From Anisus vortex (taxonomy: Eukaryota; Mollusca; Gastropoda; Planorbidae), in assembly GCA_949126835.1 (NCBI GenBank), contig OX421506.1:28409441-28473440 (forward strand): DNA of 64,000 nt, read 5' to 3'. The notes beneath the pieces were generated by a model that did no database searches, had not been told where the DNA came from, and saw nothing but the letters and a program-made list of their open reading frames with translations. The position numbers and the translations under genes were made by a program. Shown piece after piece: positions 24,801-33,833 of the stretch (the stretch's first letter is position 1; every line of letters begins with the position of its first letter).

Positions 24801-27800
24801 AAATTTAGAGATTTCAACATTGCACCCACATCAAACAAAGATTTGTTTCAATCATCCTCAAAGTTGTTTGAATTACTCTTTTCTGTATCAGAATTTTCAT
24901 CACCAGAAATGTTAACTTCATTTCTATTGTCTAAATGTTCATGAGTTATACTTGCATTCCAATATTCCCCTCACTGTTTACATTTTCAGCACTATTATTA
25001 CTATTATTATCCTAATCTTCTTTGTTTTCATCATTATTGTATATCAAAGTCAGAATAGAGTATATATAACTCAATTTAGCAGAAATATCTTTTTAAAAGT
25101 TTACAATTTAATTTTCTACTTTATAAAATAAGACACAAAAAAAACATAAATGAATATAAAGGAAGATTTTAATCCTTTCTTACATACTTGAGTGTAACCA
25201 TAAACTTTCTAGAGCGTTGACCAGAAAACAAAAACAAATCTCTATAGTATCAGTTTAAGGGGCATAACTATTGTTGCCTAAATCAGGGGTCGTTAGTGGC
25301 ACTTGTGCGACCTCCAAGAATATTGTCTAATGCAAGTGAAAACAACGTAAAATTAGTGGGTGCTGCATGGCAAACTACATGGGAATCACACTAGACGTCG
25401 ACTGTTTTAGTCAGGAATGTTTGTATACAAAGCTCCCATCATTGGACTTGCAATCTATGATTGAATCTATTGTTAAGATAGTCAAAGTCTTGGATAGATT
25501 AGTTTCTTGTCTGGAAGCAATTAAGATGTATCTTAATGAAAAGAAAAATCCGTTATTGAATGAAGAGAACTGATTGTTGTAGCCAATGTCTCTAAATGAC
25601 ATGGCGCCCACGTTTCAGTGAGTTAAACTTCAATTTACAAGACTGGGTCCATAAGCACTTGAAGTGTTGGGCCACTGGAATGGATTTGCATTACACATAT
25701 CAATTTCAAAACATTTAACTCTTTCCCTAATTTAAGTCAAATTAAGATAGATAAGCATTTTCAGAAGTACACTAGTTATATTAAAACAATTAACTTGTTT
25801 GGTATCACTAGCATCAAATTTTGAGATTTTAATTAAAGAGAGATGATTAACCCGTTTTCTTTTACATTAATATTTCTAAAATGTTTCTTTTTGGTTTCCT
25901 TTTAAAAAATGGCTTACAATTTCTAACTCTAAAATGATCAAATTACACAAGATAGTTGAAAATTATATAAATATTTTATGACTAAAGAATTTATATGTAT
26001 ATTCTTAAACATTACAATAACTACCCAGTTTGAATGATTACTATGTATTCTCTTCCTCATAAACATAATCCAACCTTTCTGATAGGGTTTTAATAATAAG
26101 ATAAGGATAAGGTAAAGCTCCTCAGTTATTCTGAGATCACAAACAAAACTTTATAACTATTACATAATAATATCTTGACAACTAAATTCAAATGTTGATA
26201 ATTATTAATCTGTAAGTTGAGTAATGAAATTGTGTGAATGGATTTTTCTTTTTAAAAGATAATAACAAACAGGTTAATTTTAAAAAAAAACAACGCTTTA
26301 ATGATTTTCTCAATAGCACTATTTTTTTTTTTGGTCTTGCTACGGCACTAAATAAATTGTCTTTTAAAAATTATATAGTTGATCAGTTTGACTTTCACGC
26401 TGTTGGCACGCTGAATGATTCCAAAATCCTAGTTTGGCACACTATAAGCAAAAGGTTGCCGACTCCTGGCCTAAATGACAGAATAAAAAATTTAAATATT
26501 CTATTGAAATATGTATTTATTATTTTGAAATTAATTACAACGTTTACAAAAATTTATTCTTGTTTATTCAGTATACAATATATATTTTTAATAGTATGTT
26601 CAGAGAAAAAAAAATAAACCATTTTTTTTGCATCCACATTTATTATTGTTGCATTAATTCAGTGTATAAATTACTAATATACTATTAATTAAAGACGGTA
26701 TATAAATATTCCTGAATTTTCACAGCCCTTAATATTTTTACATTTTTTATCATTCTTAAAAAAAAAAACTTAATCCATCTAATGGTTAGCTAACTTAGGC
26801 AAGTGGTTATTAACCCATTGAGTAAATTAAAAATATTTCTTTATGTAAACACAGAATCAGATCCCTACTGCCTTTTCATTTATGTCTGCTTGAAAACTGA
26901 AAGATCATCTAAACATATTTCTGCATATTTCTACCATGGCTGTTAGGAGTAACTAAAAGCTAATGGGTGTGAGTTAGATACCCGAGTACAATAGATCAGA
27001 TTCATATCCAGTGAGCAATGATATCACAGATACCACTGTGTACATATTATTACAAAAACAACAGCTCTCTAATTGTTTGATCCTGTTATTTACAGCTCTC
27101 CCTCCCCCGTCATATTTCCGAGACCATGGTTCAGTAGCTTCTAGTCAGCTTCCCAGTCCAGCGGGTGTACCAGAGTCTGCTCATTACCCTCCTTCTGCAC
27201 TGCTTCCCCCTCCTGCTGCTGCCGCTGCCACTATACCCTATGGCTTGCCAGGTAGCTTTTTTTAACATATATTTTTTTTATATGCTTGCTTACTTTGTAA
27301 CTCTTGTTAAGGCAAGGTTTTTATGGGGGGTTAGGAATGTTTTGGGTAAACTGGCTTGATTTATTTCAGGTTCAACATTGGGGAAACTTCACTAAAGAGT
27401 TTCACTAAAAATCTAGAAAAATATTTATGTTATAAAAAATTAGCAATAATATGTCATTAATGAGTCCTTAAATTCTATAAGTGGTAATGTCGGTTTTATT
27501 ATGTATTATTTGTCCCTTTATACAGTACTTTGGCTGGGTGTTTATTATACATCTTTTCTGTGTATTTTAATGCATTTTATCATAGAAATGTGCTTTGCAT
27601 ATTATTGAAACTCGATATTCAATTATAAAAGAAATTGTATGTAAATAATTATGTGTTTTTTTTACTTTATTATATATAGCTTTATATAATTAGATTAAAA
27701 GATGCTTATATCATTGACTATTTTGAAACTTGATTATGACTCAAATCTTAATAATCTTTTTGGTAGTGTCAACAACGGTGCTTCCGCTGCCTCCAAATGC

Positions 27801-30800
27801 CCAGGGCATTGCAAATCCTGCCTTGTTTCAACCAACAAGTGGCCCACCTCCTGTCTTGGCACCATCATTTCTGCCTGCTGGTATGATGTACGCCAGCGCC
27901 CCCAGAGTGCCCCCGCCAGGGACCCCTGCTGGATTTCCAATATCTATTGCGTACGCCTCACCCCCGCCGCCACCCGCGGCCGTGGCTGCCGTTGGCCCTC
28001 AGCCCTCTCCTCAGGGCGCTGTGCCGCAACCAGGCCTTCAGCCAGGCGCTCAGGTAAGTCACCAGGTGGAAACTAAAATTTTAAACATTTGAAAGCTTTA
28101 TTTAATTCATCATGAAATTTTACATAAAAATACATTGCAATTTGGCCTCTATAAAAATATGGTTGAACTTTGAATTCTGGCTTAACCACTTTTAATGAAA
28201 TCTTTTATTAAATGTGGGACACTTATCTGAGTTTGGCTTTTTGAAGGTGTCAGCTTTCAATCAAGGTGCAAATTCAAGAATTTGTTTGTATCTGGGCCTG
28301 GAGTGTTTCCCTGGAATTACCTAACCTTGATGGGTACCTGACATACGTTTAGGGTATATGGTGAATAGTCCAGGGTTCTCACATTTTTTTCTGGTGAAAA
28401 ATTCAAGGCTGTTTCCAGACTATTTTAAGGCTATAAGAGTTAAATTCCAGACTGCTGGAACACGTTTTTTGGGAAATGGTCACAAAATGGTCACACGCCT
28501 ACTCCCCCTAAGTGACCTAAATATGGCCTGAATGAGGTATATATCTAAGGCTCGGTCAGTGGGAGTTTATTGCGTATAAAAATAGGATTGACGTTTTTTG
28601 TCTGACCTTTTTTTTAAATAATAAATTTAGATATAAATATAGTTATAGATAAATTTCCAGGCTGACAGGCTATTTTTCAAGACTAAAATGCCAATATTCA
28701 AGGTTGTCCAGGCCTTGATTTTTTTTTTGAAACTCCAGACTTTTCCAGACTGTGTGAGAACCCTGATAGTCCTTCATTTGTGCCTATGGAAAAACAGCGT
28801 CTTTTAAGATCATTTTTTATGTTATTTAAAAAATTTAAATAAATCATATATATCAGCATTTTGCTACAAGGTTTCTTTCCTGTACCCCTAGTTAGGCTTT
28901 TTAAATTTCAGAAGCACTACCTCTCAAAATCTTTCATATCAATAGTTTTTCTATTTAGTCTCATACTTTTGTGTTTTGGCTATAACCGTTAGCTCCTTGT
29001 CTACCCCAACTGCTTATTGGTTAAGGTAAACATACCTTACGGGTATCAGAAATATTATTTTTTTATTATGTTCATACCACTGTGTTAAAAAAGTTATAAT
29101 ATAAAAATATACTAGTACTACTAGATAAAAAAATTGGTGTTCTGCTAAAATTGTATCATTAATTTTGATTTTCCAGCATAAAAAGGTGTACAGAGGAGAT
29201 ATTACTTACTATGCACCTGAGTTACAGCAACCTTCAAGAACACACCAGAAGAGGCCTAAAGCTGCTATACCTATAATAGATCCACAGGTCAGTCTCCATA
29301 GATTACAAGTTTTCATTTTGTTTTGCCATCTACCAGTGATTAGTGAAGGATTTGTGTCAGTCAGATACCTCAATAGTAGATGTATTTAGGACAACAAATA
29401 ATGACTTTTGCTTGCGCCTATGGTTGATATTTTACCATTTTAGCCCTAAGCAGTTGCCAGCCTATAAATCTCCAAAATCTACGTATACTTAACAAAATTC
29501 ACAGGCAAGAAACTAAGAAAGCGACTGAACTAAATTCTTCACAGCTAAAAGATAACTGGATAAGTTTTATTGAAATCTAAAAGAATTACATCAAATAGTA
29601 TATAAATTTAAAACTAATATGATGTTCATATATTGATCACAATAGTTTTTTTGTAATTTAGAGATCATCTAATCATACTGAAATAGTCTTATTCAAATAA
29701 TAGCTTTCAGTATCACAACATAGCATGTCCATTACAATTAATTTTTGTTGAATTAGGGCTAAAAATGCGTAATTTAAAAAAAAATCACAAAAATTTGATC
29801 AAGGAAGCTGTAAAAATATACTTACTATCTCTCTTGGGTCAGAGTTTCAAAAGCTTTATAAATACGATTTAGTAGCAAGATCAAGAGCGTAACAATGCTG
29901 AATCGGCGACGTGCAGGGACTATAGTTGTCTTCCAGTAAAGGCAACCTGTTGCTAACTGTAGTTAGGGAATGTTTTATCAACTTAGTAGTCAACCTGTAC
30001 ATCAAGCTGAATGTCTTTATGCCAGATCTTGTGGCAGAGCAACAGAGTGTGGGGTAACTAGAAGGTTTCAGGTTGAAATCCTGAAAAAGGTTATTACATA
30101 TTTTTCCCATTTGAGTGGGCATAACTTTATCCAGCATTTATCTATATGTAAGTGAGATTTGGCATGTACTAGCCAAGCACAGCCAGTGTTTTTTTTTAAA
30201 TATAAATGTCCTAGATCTAACTGCTAAAATATGTAAAAATTATTTTATTTTAAATTGACTTGTTTAAAAAGAAATTTTTCTATCAAACACATCACATATT
30301 AGTTTAGTCTGTGGAAATTTTAATTGCATATTTTATGTATTATTCTTTGAAAATTTACAGGCTGTACCTCGACAGAAGCAGAGGACAACGCCAGAAAAAT
30401 CCACTGCACCGTCGCATAAATCTTCATCTACTAATGGAAATAACCATTCTAGGGGAAATCAGTCTTCAGCTCAAACAAATAATGCTCAAAATTGTTCGAG
30501 TCAACCTACTGAACAAGAAGATAGCCCCATACCTACACAGATAGCTATCAAAGATGAATTCCCATCAGTGGAATCAGATCACAACAACGTAACAAATAAT
30601 TATTTGCCCTACAATTCGTATCCTGTTGTGGAATCGCCCTTAAAATCTGACTCTGACTTGGTTCCGCCAGTCGTTAATTCTGAACATCTTTTGCAAAGCA
30701 TAGGAAGTGATACCAACGGTTCAGATTCAAAGCAGTCTTTGCCCCAAATACAGACGTCTTTCAAGGGAGAATCAGAAATAGTTGAGAGTTTAGCAAACAG

Positions 30801-30909
30801 TGTGGATAAGATGACTTTGATAGATGCAGGCAGAATCAAGAGTGAAGAGATAAACTCTGTGCTAGTCAGTACTGCGCCAACAAATTTAGCCACTAATGCA
30901 GATTTGTAG
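12699..30909 (+). CDS. CASC3: CASC3 / Barentsz (MLN51), exon-junction-complex core protein
   Basis: CASC3 clamps eIF4A3 on spliced mRNA with MAGOH-Y14 and acts in mRNA localisation and nonsense-mediated decay. Exons: 12699-12815, 19230-19257, 20469-20515, 20648-20794, 21537-21676, 22038-22199, 22461-23635, 24375-24560, 27096-27251, 27767-28053, 29177-29287, 30361-30909. All junctions are GT-AG, phases agree, and the sum is 3105 nt (1034 aa plus stop). Residues 60-113 are acidic SETETE-type repeats. The SELOR region (about 129-199) has KNPAYVPRKGAFYEHDLR, KLWQDEGKW and APKSRDELIAIYGYDIR, almost as in human. Later blocks EKKSYAKERR (575 on), AKRYSSQRQ and VYRGDITYYAPE also match in order. The large RG/RD-rich exon 7 and the last roughly 180 residues have no close human counterpart. 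Human CASC3 has about 700 residues. Confidence 0.95.
13630..14720. repeat. Satellite-like tandem array, 186-bp period
   Basis: The landmark GACGTGTTGACTGGAAAATT recurs at 14001, 14187, 14373 and 14559, exactly 186 bp apart; a diverged unit has GACGGGCTGG at 13821. Decayed units extend both ways. Inner copies are almost identical. It lies in CASC3 intron 1. Confidence 0.92.
14908..15462 (-). pseudogene. Unrecognised protein-like frame, antisense in CASC3 intron 1
   Basis: One minus-strand reading frame looks protein-coding but has three internal stops (15181-15183, one about 18 bases further on, and 15052-15054). The first block (93 aa by the track-style start, or from MTSSITKEDF) follows a good acceptor (T-run then ttttcaag). 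It reads TKEDFESFVASFADDATSGI, then ALYLLKKNSDKVNIAASELD. The second block has TEEKECLPCEISHVWDVGGN and, after the TAG, MFNGKIIAYVMKGKKKCC, RVVYSEEDQQDMPMYSLITD. Composition and continuity suggest a real former protein or exons of an unannotated gene; the family was not recognised. Confidence 0.4.
16290..16450. promoter_or_regulatory. CRE-containing, relatively CG-rich block
   Basis: Perfect TGACGTCA at 16380-16387 in a local CpG-bearing stretch, near a CCGCCAT box (16439). A 50-odd-codon minus-strand frame opens at ATGGCGG here. It could be an old promoter for the antisense frame at 14908-15462, or a decayed element; not decidable by eye. Confidence 0.3.
16814..17689. mobile_element. hAT-like element, about 876 bp
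   Basis: Ends tagtgatgggacaat and atcgtcctatcacta are inverted with 12 or so matches in 15. Inside each end are repeats of GGAATCGTATCGGAA. No transposase frame. Target duplication is unclear. It lies in CASC3 intron 1. Confidence 0.6.
17700..19229. other. Rest of CASC3 intron 1
   Basis: AT-rich intron. A degraded SINE-B tail (TTTACAGACGTTCCTAGTAG) lies at 18066-18125, and a GTCTGTCTGTCTGG block of unknown origin at about 18160. Nothing coding. Confidence 0.45.
19230..19257 (+). CDS. CASC3: CASC3 exon 2 (28-nt microexon)
   Basis: ESEGEVQDI after a long T-tract and AAAAG acceptor; the donor is G|GTAAGA. Phase 0 in and phase 1 out fit both neighbours. Confidence 0.7.
19460..19860. other. Unclassified less AT-rich block in CASC3 intron 2
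   Basis: Higher GC than its surroundings with GGTCGGGGGTTCTACTC and a CCTGTTGTTCAGGGTCTAGG stretch. Probably an old transposon fragment; no ends or frame found. Confidence 0.3.
20469..20515 (+). CDS. CASC3: CASC3 exon 3 (47-nt microexon)
   Basis: Encodes LSEHESAIDESAERV after ttttccag. Human CASC3 has a comparable LSDYESAEDSE segment here. The donor is GTA|GTAAGT. Confidence 0.78.
20648..20794 (+). CDS. CASC3: CASC3 exon 4 (acidic repeat)
   Basis: 49 codons, mostly (G)SETETE-type repeats, then GYSEDEGLEEERQSGDGE, like the EGEYSEEE and ERQSGDGQ blocks of human CASC3. The donor is GAA|GTAAGT. Confidence 0.9.
20812..21180. mobile_element. Probable hAT-like MITE
   Basis: Starts cagcggttcccaaactgtaggtc, the usual hAT MITE head, with an internal GGTCGTGACTCC block. 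The presumed far end, aaggtttggaaca, is degenerate and no duplication was found. It lies in CASC3 intron 4, just after the exon 4 donor. Confidence 0.45.
21283..21365. repeat. Three-copy short tandem repeat
   Basis: The unit AGTGGGAAGAGTCTATAATA plus TTAAA is repeated three times with one base difference, in CASC3 intron 4. Confidence 0.85.
21537..21676 (+). CDS. CASC3: CASC3 exon 5 (SELOR part 1)
   Basis: Contains DKKNPAYVPRKGAFYEHDLR, the first half of the eIF4A3/RNA-binding SELOR domain, with Phe139 in the FYEHD motif. It ends in phase 2 before GTAAGA. Confidence 0.95.
21733..21929. mobile_element. hAT-like MITE, 197 bp, perfect TSD
   Basis: Inverted ends caagggtgcgcaac and gttgcacactcctg. 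An identical 8-bp duplication atctacag flanks both sides (21725-21732, 21930-21937). Internal GCGGCCCACAGGCC and GTGGCCCGTA blocks are shared with many animal hAT MITEs. It lies in CASC3 intron 5. Confidence 0.88.
22038..22199 (+). CDS. CASC3: CASC3 exon 6 (SELOR part 2)
   Basis: Contains KLWQDEGKW (Trp166, Trp172) and QAPKSRDELIAIYGYDIR, the second SELOR half. The acceptor is tttttttcag|ACC and the donor AG|GTAAGT. Confidence 0.95.
22461..23635 (+). CDS. CASC3: CASC3 exon 7 (large RG/RD-rich exon)
   Basis: A 1175-nt exon encoding a low-complexity region rich in Arg, Gly, Asp and Asn (SRRGGRYS, RDRDNNSRYEE, GYSNRGSRYEQ). It closes with TTTEKKSYAKERRAKGTGRP, matching human IEKKSYSRARR. Likely disordered and RNA-contacting. 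Reading beyond the donor T|GTAAGT gives only intron. Confidence 0.92.
24375..24560 (+). CDS. CASC3: CASC3 exon 8
   Basis: Encodes VQYQGPPPSVVKLEPGT, then AKRYSSQRQQGL; AKRYSSQRQ is identical to human. The acceptor is ctttcag|TAAGC and the donor CAG|GTAGGG. Confidence 0.93.
25284..26468. mobile_element. hAT-like non-autonomous element, 1185 bp, perfect TSD
   Basis: Begins caggggtcg and ends ggttgccgactcctg. Identical 8-bp duplications gcctaaat occur at 25276-25283 and 26469-26476. The last roughly 700 bp are shared with 430-1187, and the end block TTTGGCACACTAT with 2900-3102. A 68-codon frame at 25367-25573 shows no transposase similarity. It lies in CASC3 intron 8. Confidence 0.85.
27096..27251 (+). 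CDS. CASC3: CASC3 exon 9 (proline-rich)
   Basis: Encodes LPPPSYFRDHG, then a Pro/Ala-rich run including SALLPPPAAAAATIPYGLP. The acceptor is tttacag and the donor CAG|GTAGCT. Confidence 0.85.
27767..28053 (+). CDS. CASC3: CASC3 exon 10 (proline-rich)
   Basis: Encodes VLPLPPNAQGIANPALFQ, FLPAGMMYASAPRVPPPGT and a PPPPP tract, as in the Pro-rich C-terminal part of vertebrate CASC3. The donor is CAG|GTAAGT. Confidence 0.9.
28371..28765. mobile_element. MITE, 395 bp, 6-bp TSD
   Basis: Terminal inverted repeats cagggttctcaca and tgtgagaaccctg are perfect. The duplication is atagtc on both sides (28365-28370, 28766-28771). Inner text repeats TTCAAGGCT / CCAGGCTG and TTCCAGACT motifs. It lies in CASC3 intron 10. 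Superfamily is not assigned. Confidence 0.85.
29177..29287 (+). CDS. CASC3: CASC3 exon 11
   Basis: Encodes KKVYRGDITYYAPELQQP, corresponding to human VYGGVTYYNPAQQQ, then HQKRPKAAIPI. In human CASC3 the protein ends shortly after this block. Confidence 0.9.
29990..30150 (+). mobile_element. Possible SINE fragment
   Basis: Holds a B-box-like GGTTGAAATCC at about 30070 with an A-box-like AGCAACAG upstream, in CASC3 intron 11. Heavily decayed; low certainty. Confidence 0.25.
30361..30909 (+). CDS. CASC3: CASC3 exon 12 (C-terminal extension and stop)
   Basis: 182 codons plus TAG after aatttacag. Ser/Asn/Thr-rich, no recognised domain; ends NSVLVSTAPTNLATNADL. The frame joins exon 11 in phase 0. 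The first line (AVPRQKQRTTPEKS) can be aligned to the human tail; the rest is lineage-specific. Confidence 0.85.
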   Translation, partial: AVPRQKQRTTPEKSTAPSHKSSSTNGNNHSRGNQSSAQTNNAQNCSSQPTEQEDSPIPTQIAIKDEFPSVESDHNNVTNNYLPYNSYPVVESPLKSDSDLVPPVVNSEHLLQSIGSDTNGSDSKQSLPQIQTSFKGESEIVESLANSVDKMTLIDAGRIKSEEINSVLVSTAPTNLATNADL

Positions 30910-33480
30910 TTTACAATATCTCTAGGTTATATTCTTAGTGTTAATGAATTAAAGTTAAATTAAAAAAATGTTAAGCATTATAGTTATTTTAATTGCTGTT
31001 GATTTGTGCCACCTTAGAATTTCTTTATCAATGGAGAAATGTGTATTTCCCTACGAATAATTTACCTTTGTAAATTTGTGTTTCTGTTTTGTCCATTTAA
31101 ATTCAGTAAGCTTGTGGTCAAGTCTGTATTTAAAAAAAAAAAGTTTCTAGTGAAACTGACATTTAAATTTATCAGCTATAATTGTCCTTTTTTTTGCGTT
31201 GGCGTTGTTTTTATCAGCCGTAGATTTAGCCGATCTCTTTCCTGGGTGTTGTAATTCAGTGGTATATTATTTTTTTTATTAATTCTTAAAGCATGAATAT
31301 AAATAGATGTATTTAGACTTTCGGAATTCTTTAATAGTACCTTTTTTTTTAGTTGTGAGAAATAAAAAGGATTCTGTTTAGTCCGTTTGTGTTTGAATAG
31401 AAATTTCCTTTTGTTTGCCTGATGTGAATTTCCCTTCCGTTAGTACCCTGAGCAACTAAATGATAGCTGTGTTGATTCCTCATTATGTTGTGTTCCATTC
31501 GTGACAAAGAAGAGATTACTTTTTTTCAATCAGACAATTCCCTGATGCTTGTGCCTGTAAGACCTTAAGAGAAATTACACATTGGTTGCAAGCCTTTATT
31601 TTATTACTATCCTGGTGTGTTTTAAAACCACAAAAGTATATTTTATCATGCAGTTGTTTTATATGAGCTTCATATATTTAGTAACTACATTTAGGTCATA
31701 AACATAAAAGCTAGGCGTTTTTAGAAACATAAACTACTGCATTCATACACTTTGTAATGTGCAAAAGTATTTTAACAAAAGCCTGTTTAAATACATACAT
31801 AGAAAATGTATTTACACAATATTTGTATATTATTATATTGATGGGTTTCTTCTTGAAGACATTTTCAGGTTTAGTGTGGGTTTTTTTAAGTCTTGGTTTT
31901 AAGTTGTGTACAAGTAAATTAGAAATACTTAAGTTAATTGGCAAGTGTGTCATTGATTTTCATTTTGTGAATTAGTAAAATTAACCTGATTGAGGTTTAA
32001 TTGCAAATATACATATTTTTACTTCTTGTTGTTTTTGTCAGTTAAAACATTAGTTTTTTTTTACATTTCAAGTAATGTAATAAATATATACTGTTGTTTA
32101 AAAGGCAATAAGCTTTTCAATTTTCTTTGCTGAGTTAAAAAGCATTGATTTAGATGTACCAGTCATTGTTTTTAATTTTATTTCTGGATTTAGTTTTGTT
32201 TTTAAAAGTTCATTAGCATATAAGGAAAAAGTTTCAAATTAATTTTGAATTTAAATTTTATTTCGTATTTAAATAAATACTTTCTGTATATTGTTATGTT
32301 CTATTGTTTTATTTTCTGAATTATCTCATTTGTAAGTTCATTATTTAATTTGTATTAAGTTACATACAAATATTCTTATGCACAGACGTTTCTGTAAGCT
32401 ATGAAATTTTAGAGGCTTGTGCCAGTGTGAACAAGTCTTATCTTTCTATTTTAGCATTTCAAACGATTTAAATGAGGTAGTTGTCACTAAAATATTATAT
32501 CTCCTTTTAAAATGTGTAAAATGAGTTGGAATAAATAGTGTAGTGTAGTGAATAGAAAGGGTTAAAATAAACTCAAATTGAGGACTGTAAGCATAGTTTT
32601 TCTTACTCCATTACATAGTAAAATATAGCACCTGCTAGTAGGACGTAATAATCTTTTTTAAAGGAACATATAAGTATAATAAGATAAGATAGTTATGTAG
32701 AGTTCACCAGTTTCTTAGTCTTAGGCACATAAGTGTTTGTGTGGTTGGCACAATGCTTTTACGTTTGAGCTGACTAGACATTTACAACAATCATGGTATT
32801 ATTACCTGGACTTGAACCAGAGACCATCAAGAGCGCAGTCCTACAGTCTGCCAATAGACTATAATAAATTATAGTGTGGCCAAGCTACATCGATGTGTCA
32901 CAGAGAGTGGTGTATTTGACAAAACAATAATTTATTGGAAAGAACTGCCTTTATCAACACTACAAGTGTGTCAAAATTTGATATTCTGTATTAAAAAAAA
33001 TCTTTTATTAAATTCATATGCATTAAATATATTTATTTTACTTTTGTTATAAATTGCTTTCAGTATGCATTAAATAGTTAATTAAACTATTAATAATTGA
33101 ATTTGTTTTGATTTATGTGTGGCTGTTTGTTTTTTAACTAGTCTATTATCTTTATTTGTTTAATACCAGTTCTGATATTCAAATAAATAATATACAATTA
33201 AATAATGAATAATATGGGTTTTTATAGATCAGTGTTTTTTTTAAAAACTTTTCTTCTATTTAAATTTAATAATAAAAAATATTAATTTTATTAAGGCTAA
33301 ATCATATAAGACTGAACTGTATTTTCGAAGAGTCTACAAATATTTTATTTTAATATATATTTAACGACAATAGTAATAGGCTACAAATAAAAAAATATAT
33401 AAGACATGTAGACTATAGCCTTTGAATAATAAAAAAAGACCTATATATTATATTTATATGCTTTATGACATTGCTGGATC
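30910..33480 (+). other. CASC3 3' UTR and downstream flank
   Basis: AT-rich with many T-runs. Candidate poly(A) signals (AATAAA variants) occur near 31360, 32085, 32270 and 32530; which one is used cannot be told. A LINE-tail remnant (AGGACGTAATAATCTTTTTT) lies near 32640 and a SINE-like head at 32700-32860. Confidence 0.4.
32696..32860 (-). mobile_element. SINE family C copy
   Basis: Shares GTTCACCAGTTTCT, GTGTGG.TGGCACAATGC and a tRNA-like B-box region (ACTTGAACCAGAGACC on the plus strand) with 50190-50440. Diverged. Confidence 0.45.
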
Positions 33481-33833
33481 TTCTACTTCCGTATTATGAA
33501 TGACGTCATGTAAAAACGACTGACCAGGAGATTACTACGCAAGTAATATGTACAATTTAAAATTATTTGGTTTTGCGCATAAATAACGTAAACGTCTTTA
33601 TAAAAACTCCTAACTCTTTCGGAATTTTTAAACAATTATAATCATTAGGTTAACAATTTATTATATTTTGAACTACATTCGTATGCGCTTCCTCATCCTC
33701 TTTAATTTATGATAAATTAGTCCAACATCAGAGAGGGTGTATCTGAGATACAGACATCCATTTTAACCCCATTATATATATCTTATTGCATTTTTGTAGT
33801 GACTGTGGGTTTATATTTCCTATAAATATCTTG
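33480..33833 (+). promoter_or_regulatory. Candidate RAB5 promoter and non-coding first exon
   Basis: Contains an ETS-type ACTTCCG (33485 on), a perfect CRE TGACGTCA (33501-33508) and several CpGs in an otherwise CpG-poor area. A strong donor CTTG|GTAAGTAAG follows at 33833/33834. RAB5 coding exon 1 is preceded by a good acceptor (cctgcag, 46046), so a spliced 5' UTR is needed. This is the best upstream candidate on the plus strand. The link is inferred. Confidence 0.35.
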
